Assembly: GCA_021775915.1 (NCBI GenBank)
Contig: JAJFGW010000001.1
Span: forward strand, 1 to 54,968
Direction of reading: 5' to 3'
Length of the DNA: 54,968 nt
DNA from: Alphaproteobacteria bacterium
Lineage (GTDB): Bacteria > Pseudomonadota > Alphaproteobacteria > Micavibrionales > Micavibrionaceae
In this document: positions 42,771 through 51,487 of the stretch, piece after piece
Numbering within the stretch: position 1 is the first letter of the stretch
Layout: each line of letters opens with the position of its first letter
Translations under genes and position numbers: made by a program
The notes under the pieces: generated by a model
The model's database searches: none
Told to the model about the DNA's origin: nothing
What the model saw: only the letters and a program-made list of their open reading frames with translations

Positions 42771-43724
42771 ATGGCTAAGGTAAGAATGGATACGGCGCGC
42801 TACGTAAGAGCGAAGGAAGAGGAACAAATTGTTGAGCTTCCCGGCGCGGTATTGCGTGGTGATAATATCCATTATGATGACGCCAGCCATAAAGGTTTCC
42901 TGAAATGCCGTTTTTGTGCAGTGTCCGTTCATCATCATGCGGGCAGCAAGTCCATATGCGGTGATAACCTTGTCGGGCCGAGCGTGCATTTTCATACTAA
43001 TCGCGGTCAGAAGCACGAAGAGAACTGTGAGTGGCCTGAACAGGTGCAATCCAAAAGTAATTCGGATAAATACGACGATTCCAGAGGTTATAAAATTCAT
43101 TGGAACACGACCGGATTTTCAGCGCAGTTTAATAAAAAAGCGGGAGCGCCTTACACTCGGGGCAAAGACAAAAAAATTATAACAAACGATGATGATCTTG
43201 TAGGTAGGCGTCCGAAAAGCTTTGCTTTTGTTGGGGGCGTGGTTGATCTGATTAAGCAAGGGAACTTTGATAGACTCAATGATTCCGTTGTCATTCACCG
43301 GAACCATAAATTACCGTGGCAAGATTTTATGGTGCGTTATACCAATAAACCTAACGCTAAACATGACCGTTTTGTTAATCTGATGGAACGCTTGAAACTG
43401 AATGAAAAGCCGCAGCCTTGTCTGATGGAGTTTAATCTTAAATCAGGAAGCGGTGCTTTTTGTGCTAAATCGCTGGCTATTTTTCACAAGCGCGATGATA
43501 AGGGGCGCAGGCACTTTATTATCCCGCGCGCCTATCTTGATGGTGACAATGTTAAGCATGCGATGGTAGAGGCCGGGAAGTATCTCGTTTTGGGGTATGC
43601 GCGGCTTTCTACCGTCGTAAAACCGGACAGCGTACTGCATTTCATCAATATGAGCGTCACAGACCGTCAGCAGGTTCAAAAAACAGATGTGTCTGCCTTG
43701 GCACTTTCACCGCAGAAACCATAG
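42771..43724 (+). CDS. unknown protein with an N-terminal zinc-ribbon-like module
   Basis: A 317-residue cytoplasmic protein. Near residues 45-85 it has CRFCAVSVHHH, then HFHTNRGQKHEENCEWP, giving C-x2-C ... H-x-H ... H-x4-C. The order recalls the zinc-ribbon of CoiA-like and related proteins, where HFaH and a final H...C follow a CxxC. The remaining 230 residues (VGGVVDLIKQGNFDRLNDSVVIHRNHKLPW, FVNLMERLKL) match nothing I know. GAGGGGG lies close to the ATG. It is in one unit with the membrane protein before it and ends 69 bases before sucB. Confidence 0.75.
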   Translation: MAKVRMDTARYVRAKEEEQIVELPGAVLRGDNIHYDDASHKGFLKCRFCAVSVHHHAGSKSICGDNLVGPSVHFHTNRGQKHEENCEWPEQVQSKSNSDKYDDSRGYKIHWNTTGFSAQFNKKAGAPYTRGKDKKIITNDDDLVGRRPKSFAFVGGVVDLIKQGNFDRLNDSVVIHRNHKLPWQDFMVRYTNKPNAKHDRFVNLMERLKLNEKPQPCLMEFNLKSGSGAFCAKSLAIFHKRDDKGRRHFIIPRAYLDGDNVKHAMVEAGKYLVLGYARLSTVVKPDSVLHFINMSVTDRQQVQKTDVSALALSPQKP

Positions 43725-43793
43725 TTGACCTCCGCGCCTGTTCAGGCCACATTATAGAGTGGCGTAAATAACTCATAATGATCAGGAAATCTC

Positions 43794-45023
43794 ATGACTC
43801 AAATCGTTGTCCCGGCCCTTGGTGAATCTGTTTCCGAAGCAACTGTTGCGCAGTGGCTCAAGAAAGAAGGCGAGGCGGTGGCCGTGGACGAGCCTATTGT
43901 TGAGCTTGAAACGGACAAGGTCACTCTGGAGGTTAATGCGCCGGAGGCTGGTGTCATAAGCAAGATTGTTGCCGGGGAGGGCGATAACGTCGAAGTTGGC
44001 GCTCTTTTGGGAGAGATTGGTGAAGGCAGTGCTGCAAATGATGAAAAGCCTGTTGCCGCTGCTGCCCCGAAAAAAGAGAAAGTCGAAAAAGAAGCGCCTG
44101 CGGAAGAAGAGCAAAAATTAGCGCCTGCCGTGCGTAAGCTGGTGGACGAGCATAATATCGACCCGGCTAAAATCAAAGGTACGGGCAAAGATGGCCGCTT
44201 AACCAAAGGCGACGTCCTTGCTTTTGTTGAGGATGGCGGCAGAGCGGCGGAAGTTCCGGCAACGGAGGCCGTAAGTACTCACCCGGTTAAAGAAGAAGAG
44301 AAGGTTGAGCGCGCCACAGGCGAGCGTGAAGAACGCGTGCGTATGACAAGGCTGCGTCAGCGTATAGCGGAGCGCCTGAAAACCGCGCAGAATACGGCGG
44401 CGATCCTGACAACCTTTAACGAGGTCGATATGGGCGCGGTGATGGATTTGCGTAAGGACTATAAAGAAAAGTTTGAGAAGAAACACGGTATAAAGCTTGG
44501 TTTTATGTCGTTCTTCACCAAGGCGACCGTGAATGCGCTGAAAGAAATTCCGGCGGTGAATGCCGAGATTGATGGTGACGACCTTGTCTATAAAAACTAT
44601 TACGACATTGGCATGGCTATGAGTACGCCGCAGGGGTTGATTGTACCTGTTATCAAAGATTGTGATACTAAATCCATGGCGCAAATTGAAAAAGCGATTG
44701 TCGAGATGGGAACCAAGGCGCGTGAAGGCAAGATCGAAATGGCCGACATGACTGGCGGTACGTTTACCATCACAAATGGCGGTATATTTGGCTCGATGCT
44801 GTCCACGCCGATCTTGAATACGCCGCAATCCGGCATTCTTGGTATGCATAATATTCAGCAGCGCGCGATGGTGATGCCGGACGGTTCCATTGAATCCCGT
44901 CCCATGATGTATATCGCGTTGTCCTACGATCACCGCGTCATTGATGGCCGTGAGGCGGTTACTTTCCTCGTGCGTATTAAGGAAGCGATTGAAGACCCGC
45001 AGCGTCTTTTGCTGGATATTTAA
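43794..45023 (+). CDS. sucB: dihydrolipoamide succinyltransferase (2-oxoglutarate dehydrogenase E2)
   Basis: The 409-residue core of the 2-oxoglutarate dehydrogenase complex. It has a lipoyl domain with Lys42 in ETDKVTLEV, a peripheral-subunit-binding domain (about 107-145, [14 protein letters not shown] ... GRLTKGDVL) and a catalytic domain ending with [13 protein letters not shown] (His380, Asp384). Flexible Ala/Pro/Glu/Lys linkers separate them. AGGAAAT precedes the ATG. The E3 gene lpd, which often follows, is not here; instead the stop overlaps an opposite-strand deaminase gene by 4 bases. Confidence 0.97.
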   Translation: MTQIVVPALGESVSEATVAQWLKKEGEAVAVDEPIVELETDKVTLEVNAPEAGVISKIVAGEGDNVEVGALLGEIGEGSAANDEKPVAAAAPKKEKVEKEAPAEEEQKLAPAVRKLVDEHNIDPAKIKGTGKDGRLTKGDVLAFVEDGGRAAEVPATEAVSTHPVKEEEKVERATGEREERVRMTRLRQRIAERLKTAQNTAAILTTFNEVDMGAVMDLRKDYKEKFEKKHGIKLGFMSFFTKATVNALKEIPAVNAEIDGDDLVYKNYYDIGMAMSTPQGLIVPVIKDCDTKSMAQIEKAIVEMGTKAREGKIEMADMTGGTFTITNGGIFGSMLSTPILNTPQSGILGMHNIQQRAMVMPDGSIESRPMMYIALSYDHRVIDGREAVTFLVRIKEAIEDPQRLLLDI

Positions 45024-46009
45024 AGCTCATAAAAACTCAAAATCTCGGCCTTGCCAAGCGCGTCCATCGCCTTGAATGCCCAGTCATCACGTGCTTTTGT
45101 CATGTTGCGGATGGTGATGCTGCTAAGGTCAGCGCCCACTATATTTACTTGTTCGCGCGCGGTGGGGATTTGTGAACAAAACACTAGGCCATTTACAATG
45201 TGCAAGCCATTGCGCGGGGCAGCCATTAGTAACCTGTTTACCGGTTCCATCATGAAGCTATATTTGCTTTCCGGGTGTTCTATTTCTTCAATGTCTTTGT
45301 CGCTTGAATACCCCATGGCTGGATGTGATATGGCGGTGATGCCAAAGGCTCTTCTGTTTTTGTCGCGGGCAAAAGCGACAGCCAGTTTACGGCCTTTGTT
45401 TTCCTGACTCTTTATGGCGATAAAATCTTTGAAAATGTTTTCGTCCGCCTCCGGTACGGCTTCTATTTCTACCGGGTTTTCATCATAAGGGTGGTAGGCC
45501 TCAGAAACCTCAAGGATGGGAATAAGTTTTTGTTCCTTGCGATGTAGTTCATAAACGCTGATCCCCGCTTTTTCGCAAATTTGCATCGACATTTTTTTAA
45601 ACTGATGACCGCGCCGTTCTGCAAAATCCTTGGCAAAGCCTTTATGGTCGATATAGATCGTCTTTATGCCAGCTTCGGCAATGTTTTTGGCACAGTTCGG
45701 GCAAAAGGGATCGGTTATGCATAGGCTTGCATCTTTTGTGTAAGGGGCTTTGATAATACAGGCTGTTTCGGCGTGGATGGTGCCGCTGCTGTTGCCAATG
45801 CTTACTTCCGTGCCAATTTTATCTTCTATGGATGTTGGCCAATAATTGGTTTTTGAAATGCTGTAAGGGCGCTGCTGGTCTATGCCATATATGGTGGCAG
45901 CGACTTTGCTGGTCGGGTGCCTGCTGTCGTCGACAATATCGACGGCTTTTTGCATTTCATCGAAGGGGGAGACGTCCATACTTGCCAAAATATTGTTTTT
46001 TAAAACCAT
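45020..46009 (-). CDS. cytidine/deoxycytidylate deaminase-fold protein with a decayed second domain
   Basis: A 329-residue protein. The first half holds a complete zinc deaminase site: His79 and Glu81 in TIHAETAC, and Cys103 and Cys106 in [20 protein letters not shown]. The second half appears to repeat the fold without the site: MMEPVNRLL (253-261) takes the place of HAE, and [19 protein letters not shown] (277-295) takes the place of PCxxC. Such pairs of active and inactive domains occur in other cytidine deaminases. Substrate could be dCMP, cytidine or another nucleotide. It diverges from a cytosine-deaminase-like gene with 54 bases between them. The ATG at 46009 has no clear ribosome site; 45979 is an alternative. 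Confidence 0.82.
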   Translation of the reverse strand: MVLKNNILASMDVSPFDEMQKAVDIVDDSRHPTSKVAATIYGIDQQRPYSISKTNYWPTSIEDKIGTEVSIGNSSGTIHAETACIIKAPYTKDASLCITDPFCPNCAKNIAEAGIKTIYIDHKGFAKDFAERRGHQFKKMSMQICEKAGISVYELHRKEQKLIPILEVSEAYHPYDENPVEIEAVPEADENIFKDFIAIKSQENKGRKLAVAFARDKNRRAFGITAISHPAMGYSSDKDIEEIEHPESKYSFMMEPVNRLLMAAPRNGLHIVNGLVFCSQIPTAREQVNIVGADLSSITIRNMTKARDDWAFKAMDALGKAEILSFYEL

Positions 46010-46063
46010 ACTCTGTTATAAGCAATTTTGCGGCTTAAAGCGATACAGGAAAAGGATAAAACC

Positions 46064-46510
46064 ATGCAGGACGATGCTTATTATATGAAACGTGCTTATG
46101 AGCAGGCACTCAAGAGTTACGAGGAGGGCGGTTGCCCGATTGGTTCGGTGCTGGTTGACGGTGAGGGAAACATAATCGGTGCCGGGCATAACATGCGCGT
46201 GCAGAGCGATAGCCCTATCCTGCATGGCGAAATGTCGGCCCTGACCAATGCCGGGCGGCAGAAAAGTTACCTAAAGACGACGCTTTATACGACATTGAGT
46301 CCCTGCATGATGTGCAGCGGAACAATCGTGCAATTCAAAATCCCCCGGGTTGTTGTCGGTGAAAACGATAATTTCGGCGGTAATGAAGACTTTCTGCGTG
46401 AGCGGGGCGTAGCAATCACGCTTCTTGATGACCCGTCATGCAAGGAACTGATGAGTAAATTCATTGCCGAAAAGCCGGAGCTCTGGAATGAGGATATTGC
46501 GGAGGAATAG
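46064..46510 (+). CDS. cytosine deaminase, yeast FCY1-like
   Basis: A 148-residue zinc deaminase with closer resemblance to yeast cytosine deaminase than to bacterial CodA (an unrelated amidohydrolase) or TadA. Similarities include EEGGCPIGSVLVD, GHNMR, ILHGEMSAL (His54, Glu56), LYTTLSPCMMCSG (Cys81, Cys84), IPRVVVGENDNFGG and the C-terminal FIAEKPELWNEDI. It is expected to convert cytosine to uracil. I start at 46064 because AAAGGA lies 8 bases upstream; the frame continues 12 codons before it. It is divergent from the two-domain deaminase, which suggests a shared pyrimidine-salvage role. Confidence 0.88.
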   Translation: MQDDAYYMKRAYEQALKSYEEGGCPIGSVLVDGEGNIIGAGHNMRVQSDSPILHGEMSALTNAGRQKSYLKTTLYTTLSPCMMCSGTIVQFKIPRVVVGENDNFGGNEDFLRERGVAITLLDDPSCKELMSKFIAEKPELWNEDIAEE

Positions 46511-46515
46511 CTTTA

Positions 46516-46545
46516 TTGACATAACCTTTAATATTGCCTTATACT
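46516..46545 (+). promoter_or_regulatory. sigma70-type promoter upstream of the ChaN/EreA-like gene
   Basis: TTGACA (46516-46521), an 18-base spacer and TATACT (46540-46545), 27 bases before the GTG start at 46573. The TTGACATAA core is the same as in the promoter at 42133. Confidence 0.6.
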
Positions 46546-46572
46546 CGGTAATCTTATTATGGGGCGAAAATT

Positions 46573-47664
46573 GTGAACTACAGGTCTTTGACAGATATAA
46601 ACATGACACAGGCGCAGATTGACGCAGATGCGGCGGCCATTGTGCGTAGTGCTGCCGGGGCCGTCGATTCTATTCTGGTGCGCCGGGAAAAGCTTGATTC
46701 TCAAGGGCTGTACGATACCCCGCTTGTTGTTCTTGCTGGTGAGCTTCATGCTATGCCTGCCCATAAGCTCCATCATATGAAGGTCTTAAAAGGGCTGGCG
46801 GATAGCGGCGAAAAAACAGTTCTTGGCTATGAAGAGGGGCACAATAATATCAGCCAGATATTTTTTGATGAGCAGAATCGTTGGCATGGGCCGGTTACGG
46901 CGCAAAATCTGCAGGCGCGCCATTGGCAAAAAATGCTGACTTTGCAGTCGGGAGATGGGTTTTGGAGATCAAACTATGCTGATCATTCCCGCAATATCCT
47001 GCTTCACTCTTTGCGACGTAACAATAAAATTGCCGTGCGCTTCACGGATGCGGCAACACAGAAAAGCTATATTGATTTAGATGATCCGGCAACGGCATAT
47101 TCCATGCATGCCAGCCTTAAAAGACTGTCAGATAATAATATATATGCGCGGTCACGTGATGGTGTGAACGGGCGGAATCAACATATGTCACGTTTGAACG
47201 TGGGGTTTGCCAAAGCGCATAAGGCCCGCTTTGCTGTACAGCATTCCGGTAATGCTCATATTGTTGGGTGTGAGGGCATTTACCCGGCGGGTTACAGCTT
47301 GTCGGCTTATTTCAAAGCGCATGGCTTGCCGGTTGTGGCAATGCCGATTTTTAGCAGGCTCTTTAACGAAACACATATCCCGGTGGATCATGGGTTGCAT
47401 GAAAATGAACTGCTGTTTCGTACAGGCGTGCCGGAAAAACGGGCGGTTTATGACCCTATTACAGATAAGTCGGTTGTTAATGAACCTGCCGATTTTGAGT
47501 GCCGCGCGGCAGAGGCTTTCTATGCGAATGCTGTATTAAGCAGCATGGGAGATAAAAGAGACCGTATGAGCGTAGAAGATTACCGGACAGGAAAAGTGTC
47601 GCTTGAAAATGTTGTGGTAGAAAAATTCAGGGCCTGGAATCAGGAGCCTGCTTTGGCGGTTTAG
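46573..47664 (+). CDS. unknown protein resembling the ChaN/EreA-like superfamily
   Basis: A 363-residue protein without signal peptide. VVLAGELHAMPAHKLHHMKVL (about 52-72) resembles the GExH...hh..q..ll opening of ChaN and EreA-type proteins, followed by VLGYEEGHN with a conserved Glu, and a late QHSGNAHIVG that resembles the GxxH segment of the same group. Known members include haem-binding lipoproteins and erythromycin esterases, so no activity can be named. The start is GTG with GGGGCG 6 bases upstream; an ATG at 46603 is an alternative. Confidence 0.7.
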   Translation: MNYRSLTDINMTQAQIDADAAAIVRSAAGAVDSILVRREKLDSQGLYDTPLVVLAGELHAMPAHKLHHMKVLKGLADSGEKTVLGYEEGHNNISQIFFDEQNRWHGPVTAQNLQARHWQKMLTLQSGDGFWRSNYADHSRNILLHSLRRNNKIAVRFTDAATQKSYIDLDDPATAYSMHASLKRLSDNNIYARSRDGVNGRNQHMSRLNVGFAKAHKARFAVQHSGNAHIVGCEGIYPAGYSLSAYFKAHGLPVVAMPIFSRLFNETHIPVDHGLHENELLFRTGVPEKRAVYDPITDKSVVNEPADFECRAAEAFYANAVLSSMGDKRDRMSVEDYRTGKVSLENVVVEKFRAWNQEPALAV

Positions 47665-47677
47665 GAATTCTCCTAAT

Positions 47678-47726
47678 CTTTTATATATATTTCGTTATAT
47701 AATTCTATATTATAAAAGAAACGAAA
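47678..47726. promoter_or_regulatory. AT-rich nested inverted repeats before the small RHH-like gene
   Basis: CTTTTATA (47678-47685) pairs with TATAAAAG (47711-47718), TTTCGT (47690-47695) with ACGAAA (47721-47726), and TATAAT (47698-47703) with ATTATA (47709-47714). A -10 box (TATAAT) lies inside. This layout fits autoregulation by the DNA-binding protein encoded just downstream. Confidence 0.45.
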
Positions 47727-47735
47727 GGTGCCCTT

Positions 47736-48035
47736 ATGAGCAAAAATATGAAAAGTATATGTCTAATGGTTCGTGATGACCAGTATGACAAATTGCATGA
47801 GATGCAGGTTAATATGAGTGGTTATATTAGGGATCTGATTGACGATAGTATCAGCGAGCATGTCATTACGCTAAATGTTACCGAAGAAACACGGAGCCTT
47901 TATAACAAGGTTATCTCCATGTCATCAAAGGGCGATGAAGAGCTTGAGCCGCATTTGCGTAGCGCTTTAAAGTCCATGCTTGATCAAAGTATCAAGGACA
48001 TGCAGAAGCTGCAAAAAAAGCTGGCGACAACGTAA
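47736..48035 (+). CDS. small ribbon-helix-helix-like protein
   Basis: A 99-residue protein. The first 45 residues (KSICLMVRDDQYDKLHEMQVN, then MSGYIRDLIDDSI) read as a beta-strand followed by two helices, the plan of ribbon-helix-helix DNA-binding domains such as CopG and Arc. The remaining half is helical and charged. AAAGG lies upstream of the ATG. No toxin gene is adjacent, so it is not an obvious antitoxin. The inverted repeats directly upstream are a reasonable binding site. It converges on the DUF1493 gene. Confidence 0.65.
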   Translation: MSKNMKSICLMVRDDQYDKLHEMQVNMSGYIRDLIDDSISEHVITLNVTEETRSLYNKVISMSSKGDEELEPHLRSALKSMLDQSIKDMQKLQKKLATT

Positions 48036-48043
48036 TTGTTATT

Positions 48044-48361
48044 CTACCTCAGTTTCTTGATCTCTACCGCGCGCGCAAGGTCGGCAACTCTTAACGTTTT
48101 GAGAGGTTTGCCGTTGCCCAGCATCCATAACATGTATGAGAGCACAGGATTAACGCCTGCTTCTACCTCAAAATAATCATTGATACGAAAATCATCAATG
48201 TCAGCATCAAATGTCAGGGAAAAAGCTTCGAGAATATCTGCGGCATCGGCCCCGTTTATGCCAAGGTCCTGACGTAACCTGGTGCGCAGATGTATCTTTT
48301 CTGGCGGCTGGGCTAATTCTGTGCTCAGAAAATCAATGATTTTCTCTGTCATATCTTGCAT
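48044..48361 (-). CDS. DUF1493 acyl-carrier-like protein
   Basis: A 105-residue protein whose LRQDLGINGADAADILEAFSLTFDADIDDF segment (about 28-57) and YFEVE fit DUF1493, a group of small proteins with an ACP-like helical fold. The phosphopantetheine serine of true ACPs (DSL) is absent; GADAAD stands in its place, so it should not carry an acyl chain. GGAAGGAAG lies 8 bases before the ATG. It is a single gene between two plus-strand genes. Function unknown. Confidence 0.75.
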   Translation of the reverse strand: MQDMTEKIIDFLSTELAQPPEKIHLRTRLRQDLGINGADAADILEAFSLTFDADIDDFRINDYFEVEAGVNPVLSYMLWMLGNGKPLKTLRVADLARAVEIKKLR

Positions 48362-48424
48362 GGCTTTTCTTCCTTCCTTCTATAGTCTACTTTAAAAGGG
48401 TTGTAAGCCAAGGGAGTTCTTTTT

Positions 48425-49102
48425 ATGAGCAATGATATTATCGCCGCGCAGAATTCGGAAGAGGTTCTGGATTACCTGCTTAAACGTCGCAGTGTTCCGG
48501 TTAAACAGCTTGGCGCTCCCGGGCCTGATGAGGGGCAGATCAAAACTATTTTACAGGCCGCCAGCCGTGCGCCTGACCATGGCAAGCTTTGTCCCTGGTA
48601 TTTTCTAGTGTTTTCTGGTGAAGCGCGTGAGCAGGTTGGAGAAATTATTGAATGGGCATGGCGAGAACAGGACAATAAAGCCGCGCCGGCCAAGTTGGAG
48701 TTGGAGCGGGAGCGTTTTATGCGTGCGCCTGTCATTGTCGGTGTTGTCAGCCGTATCCGTAAAGCCAAGCATCCGATGTGGGAGCAAATTCTTTCCGCCG
48801 GTGCGGTTTGTCAAAATTTATGTTTGGCCGCCAATGCTCTTGGTTTTGGCTCAAACTGGGTCACGGAATGGTATTCCTATAATGAAAGCTTTCGTAGTGA
48901 ACTGGGGCTGGATGAGCAAGACCATATTGCGGGCTTTATATTTCTTGGGACACCTGCCGAACAGCCCGCCGAGCGTGACCGGCCAGAGCTTAATGACCTT
49001 GTGACTTTTTGGCGCCCCGGTACCAAAGTTAACAAGGGCGACAATTACGGCCATGAAGGCGTGGGTTGGCCTGAAACGGGCTTTGACCTTAAAAAACAGT
49101 AA
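48425..49102 (+). CDS. nitroreductase family protein (YdjA-like)
   Basis: A 225-residue flavoprotein. RRSVPVKQL with PDEGQIKTILQAASRAPDHGKLCPWYF is the FMN-binding start of the family, AGAVCQNLCLAANALGFGSNWVTEW is the central helix, and GFIFLGTPAE is the last strand block. It probably reduces nitro or enone compounds with NAD(P)H as a homodimer. Slightly longer than E. coli YdjA (183). AAGGGAG stands 10 bases before the ATG. Single transcription unit. Confidence 0.92.
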   Translation: MSNDIIAAQNSEEVLDYLLKRRSVPVKQLGAPGPDEGQIKTILQAASRAPDHGKLCPWYFLVFSGEAREQVGEIIEWAWREQDNKAAPAKLELERERFMRAPVIVGVVSRIRKAKHPMWEQILSAGAVCQNLCLAANALGFGSNWVTEWYSYNESFRSELGLDEQDHIAGFIFLGTPAEQPAERDRPELNDLVTFWRPGTKVNKGDNYGHEGVGWPETGFDLKKQ

Positions 49103-49186
49103 TTCTTTACTAACCAGTTGTTTACCCGGTGTTAAACCTGCCCTGTCATAATAGTTAAAACATTAATTGTTATGAAGGGAACTTCT

Positions 49187-49441
49187 ATGACCGATGAGGT
49201 CACATATGTTTATTTACGGCTTTCTGCCGGAGCGCGGCACAGTCAGGTTGATTTCGATGAAATCGAAGAATTGGCGGAGTCTGCCGAGCTACAGCATGAT
49301 GGCCGTGATGACTCTGTTTATGTCCTGGCTGTGCCCGGAGATATTGACCCTTCTGATGCTAACAAGATCATAAGTGCGCTGGTGACAAAGTCATATATCG
49401 ATGAGGCGTGGAAGGGCGATGTTATTACTGGAGAAGTTTAA
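49187..49441 (+). CDS. small protein of unknown function
   Basis: An 84-residue acidic protein (TDEVTYVYLRLSAGARHSQ ... DIDPSDANKIISALV) that I do not recognise. Predicted mixed alpha/beta, no signal or membrane segment. I start at 49187 because AAGGGAAC lies 8 bases upstream; an in-frame ATG at 49172 would overlap that ribosome site. It ends in a hairpin that may stop transcription. Confidence 0.7.
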   Translation: MTDEVTYVYLRLSAGARHSQVDFDEIEELAESAELQHDGRDDSVYVLAVPGDIDPSDANKIISALVTKSYIDEAWKGDVITGEV

Positions 49442-49459
49442 GCCGCAGCTCGGCTTAAA
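49437..49459. terminator. bidirectional hairpin between convergent genes
   Basis: TTTAAGCC (49437-49444), loop GCAGCTC, GGCTTAAA (49452-49459). The stem is 8 base pairs and AT-rich at its base, giving A/T runs on both sides. It spans the stop codon of the 84-residue protein and lies just before the end of the opposite-strand gene. Confidence 0.55.
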
Positions 49460-49465
49460 ATAACT

Positions 49466-50617
49466 TTAATTCAGTTTGGGCCTCGGCGCCTGCAAACCTT
49501 GAGGAAAAACAAACCTGACCTTGCCACTTTCAATGGTTTCTTTACGCATTACACGTGGATTACTGTGCTCACCATCGCGTATAATAAAGTCCCCCGATTT
49601 TGCCACACTAAAATGCCAACCGTAACCAATCTGTACTGGCTCTTTAACTTCCATATAAGCCACGTCTGGTAACATGTGTCTAACGATATTGGGCTTATCT
49701 GTCTTTTCTATATAGGATTTTCCATGGGGGTTTTTATAACCATCTTTATATTGACGTTCTTCTTCGGCCAAAGATAACTTTATAACGGGATCAAAATTTA
49801 AAATGTCTTCATCGCTCAATGATTCCAGAAGGGCAACATCCTCTACGTCAGAATTGCTAACGGTTATAACTTCGCCCTCTCGGGCTGTTTTTTCATGTTC
49901 GCAGCGTTCACCCAGAATACTTATCCATCCGGATTTATATTTTTGTCCCGGTTGCAAGGGTACTAAACGATACAGAGTTTCCCAGGTCAGGCGCGGACAG
50001 GAGTCCATGTCTTCTGGCTTAATAGCCATGTGCTTATATGGTAGCTCCGGTTTTCCGGGGTAATCTAGTGAAAACCTTGTCCACTTTTGAGACACAAAAA
50101 TATGACCGTCATCATGGACATACATCCATATATTTTGCGGCATCTGACCTCTTTTTATGTTTGCCGCCAGCATCGCATTCTCAAGTTCATCAGAAAAAGG
50201 AGTTTCGGGAAAGGCCGGGTGGTCGGATGATGCTCCGGTCATTTTGCTCAGTTGGATATAAAAAGTATTACGACAGTTTGTATCCGGCCTCTGAAATTCT
50301 TTTTTTTCCTTCAATGCGGTAAATAAATTATCAAAAAAAGTGTCCAGTTGTTCCGGTGGTACGGGATTTTTCATGTCCTCGGTAGCTTTCCTGTTAAACT
50401 CTTCCTTACTTAACGTTGCTCTTTCTTGCCCCTTTTCTAATTCTTTAAAGCAGTATTCATCCCATGAGAGGGGCTTTCTTTTGATATTCAAAGAAGGAAA
50501 ATTAATTTTCTCCCTGTTGTAGCGCTCACAAATCTGCGGCGCGTACTTATCACCGCCGGGAAGCGCAGAAGTCCATAGCAGGGCCGTATAAAAAAGCTGA
50601 TTTTCACTAAATGGCAT
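49466..50617 (-). CDS. unknown cytoplasmic protein
   Basis: A 383-residue protein with no signal peptide or membrane helix. It is rich in charged and aromatic residues. WMYVHDDGHIFVSQKWTRFSLDYP and GYGWHFSVAKSGDFIIRDGE look like beta-strands of a repeated small domain. I recognise no catalytic motif and no family. The ATG at 50617 has AAGGAT 8 bases upstream. Its codon use and composition resemble the neighbours. It is alone between a convergent small gene and pabC. Confidence 0.7.
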   Translation of the reverse strand: MPFSENQLFYTALLWTSALPGGDKYAPQICERYNREKINFPSLNIKRKPLSWDEYCFKELEKGQERATLSKEEFNRKATEDMKNPVPPEQLDTFFDNLFTALKEKKEFQRPDTNCRNTFYIQLSKMTGASSDHPAFPETPFSDELENAMLAANIKRGQMPQNIWMYVHDDGHIFVSQKWTRFSLDYPGKPELPYKHMAIKPEDMDSCPRLTWETLYRLVPLQPGQKYKSGWISILGERCEHEKTAREGEVITVSNSDVEDVALLESLSDEDILNFDPVIKLSLAEEERQYKDGYKNPHGKSYIEKTDKPNIVRHMLPDVAYMEVKEPVQIGYGWHFSVAKSGDFIIRDGEHSNPRVMRKETIESGKVRFVFPQGLQAPRPKLN

Positions 50618-50686
50618 GTGCAAAATCCTTTTTAAAATTAAAAACTCATAATCTTTACAGGGGAATTAAATTTATGTCAAATTAGT

Positions 50687-51487
50687 TTACGCGGCCAGAT
50701 CGATAGAGATAATATTCTCAAAAACCGTATCATTTACTTTTTGTACAGGGCGAATGCCGAGAATGCTGTTGGTCATGAAAACGGCATCGGCATTAAACAA
50801 GCGGTCTATACTGATGCTTTCTTCAAGCGCTTGGTGTTCCCGGATAACTAATTTACGTGTGATACCGTATAAGACACCGTCTGTAAGAGGCGGTGTTACA
50901 AGCGTTTCACCTTCGACAATAAACACGCTGCTGGTGACGGCGCAGGCAATATTGCCATCTGTATTGGTCAAAATCGCTTCGTTAGCGCCATTTTCGATCG
51001 CTTTATGTTTGGCGTAATATGAACGTGTGTAGTCCTGCCTTTTACAATTTTCAAAAATACAATTTGCTATGCGCGGATAATCTTTAACAATCCATGCGTG
51101 GACGGGGGCCGGTGTATCAGGAATTTCTGTTGCAACAGCGCTCATTATAATCATCGGGCTTTCCGGCTTGCCCATCATTTCTGCTGTTACCCCGGTGGTG
51201 ATTTGCGTGCGGATGCGCGCATGTCCTCCTGTTAGCCCGGTTTTCTTTAACAGCTCTTCCGCCGTGCTTATGAACCAGTCCAAACCTATGTCCGGCTCAT
51301 GGAGCAAAACAGTTTTGCAATCATGAACAAGTCTTTGAAAATGTTCCTGCGCATTGGCCGGTTGTCCATTTGCGCCGAGCATTGTATCAAATACGCTCAA
51401 CCCGCGCATAAACCCGCCATCCTCATGGGAAATGAGAGGCCTGCCCGTTCCAACGAACTCTCCGTTTAGCCAGATAATGTTACTCAT
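50687..51487 (-). CDS. pabC: aminodeoxychorismate lyase (class IV PLP enzyme)
   Basis: A 266-residue fold-type IV PLP enzyme that releases pyruvate from aminodeoxychorismate to make p-aminobenzoate. WLNGEFV with SHEDGGFMRGLSVFDTM is the usual start. Lys149 in NCKRQDY aligns with the PLP lysine, followed by NGANEAILTNTDGNI. The same fold includes branched-chain and D-amino acid aminotransferases, but the position directly after pabB and pabA decides for PabC. It overlaps pabA by 4 bases (ATGA). Confidence 0.88.
   Translation of the reverse strand: MSNIIWLNGEFVGTGRPLISHEDGGFMRGLSVFDTMLGANGQPANAQEHFQRLVHDCKTVLLHEPDIGLDWFISTAEELLKKTGLTGGHARIRTQITTGVTAEMMGKPESPMIIMSAVATEIPDTPAPVHAWIVKDYPRIANCIFENCKRQDYTRSYYAKHKAIENGANEAILTNTDGNIACAVTSSVFIVEGETLVTPPLTDGVLYGITRKLVIREHQALEESISIDRLFNADAVFMTNSILGIRPVQKVNDTVFENIISIDLAA

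Noticed and set aside
48327-48345. AGAAAATC-AAT-GATTTTCT inverted repeat inside the DUF1493 gene
   Set aside because: It falls within codons of the N-terminal helix and has no partner element, so I treat it as coincidence.
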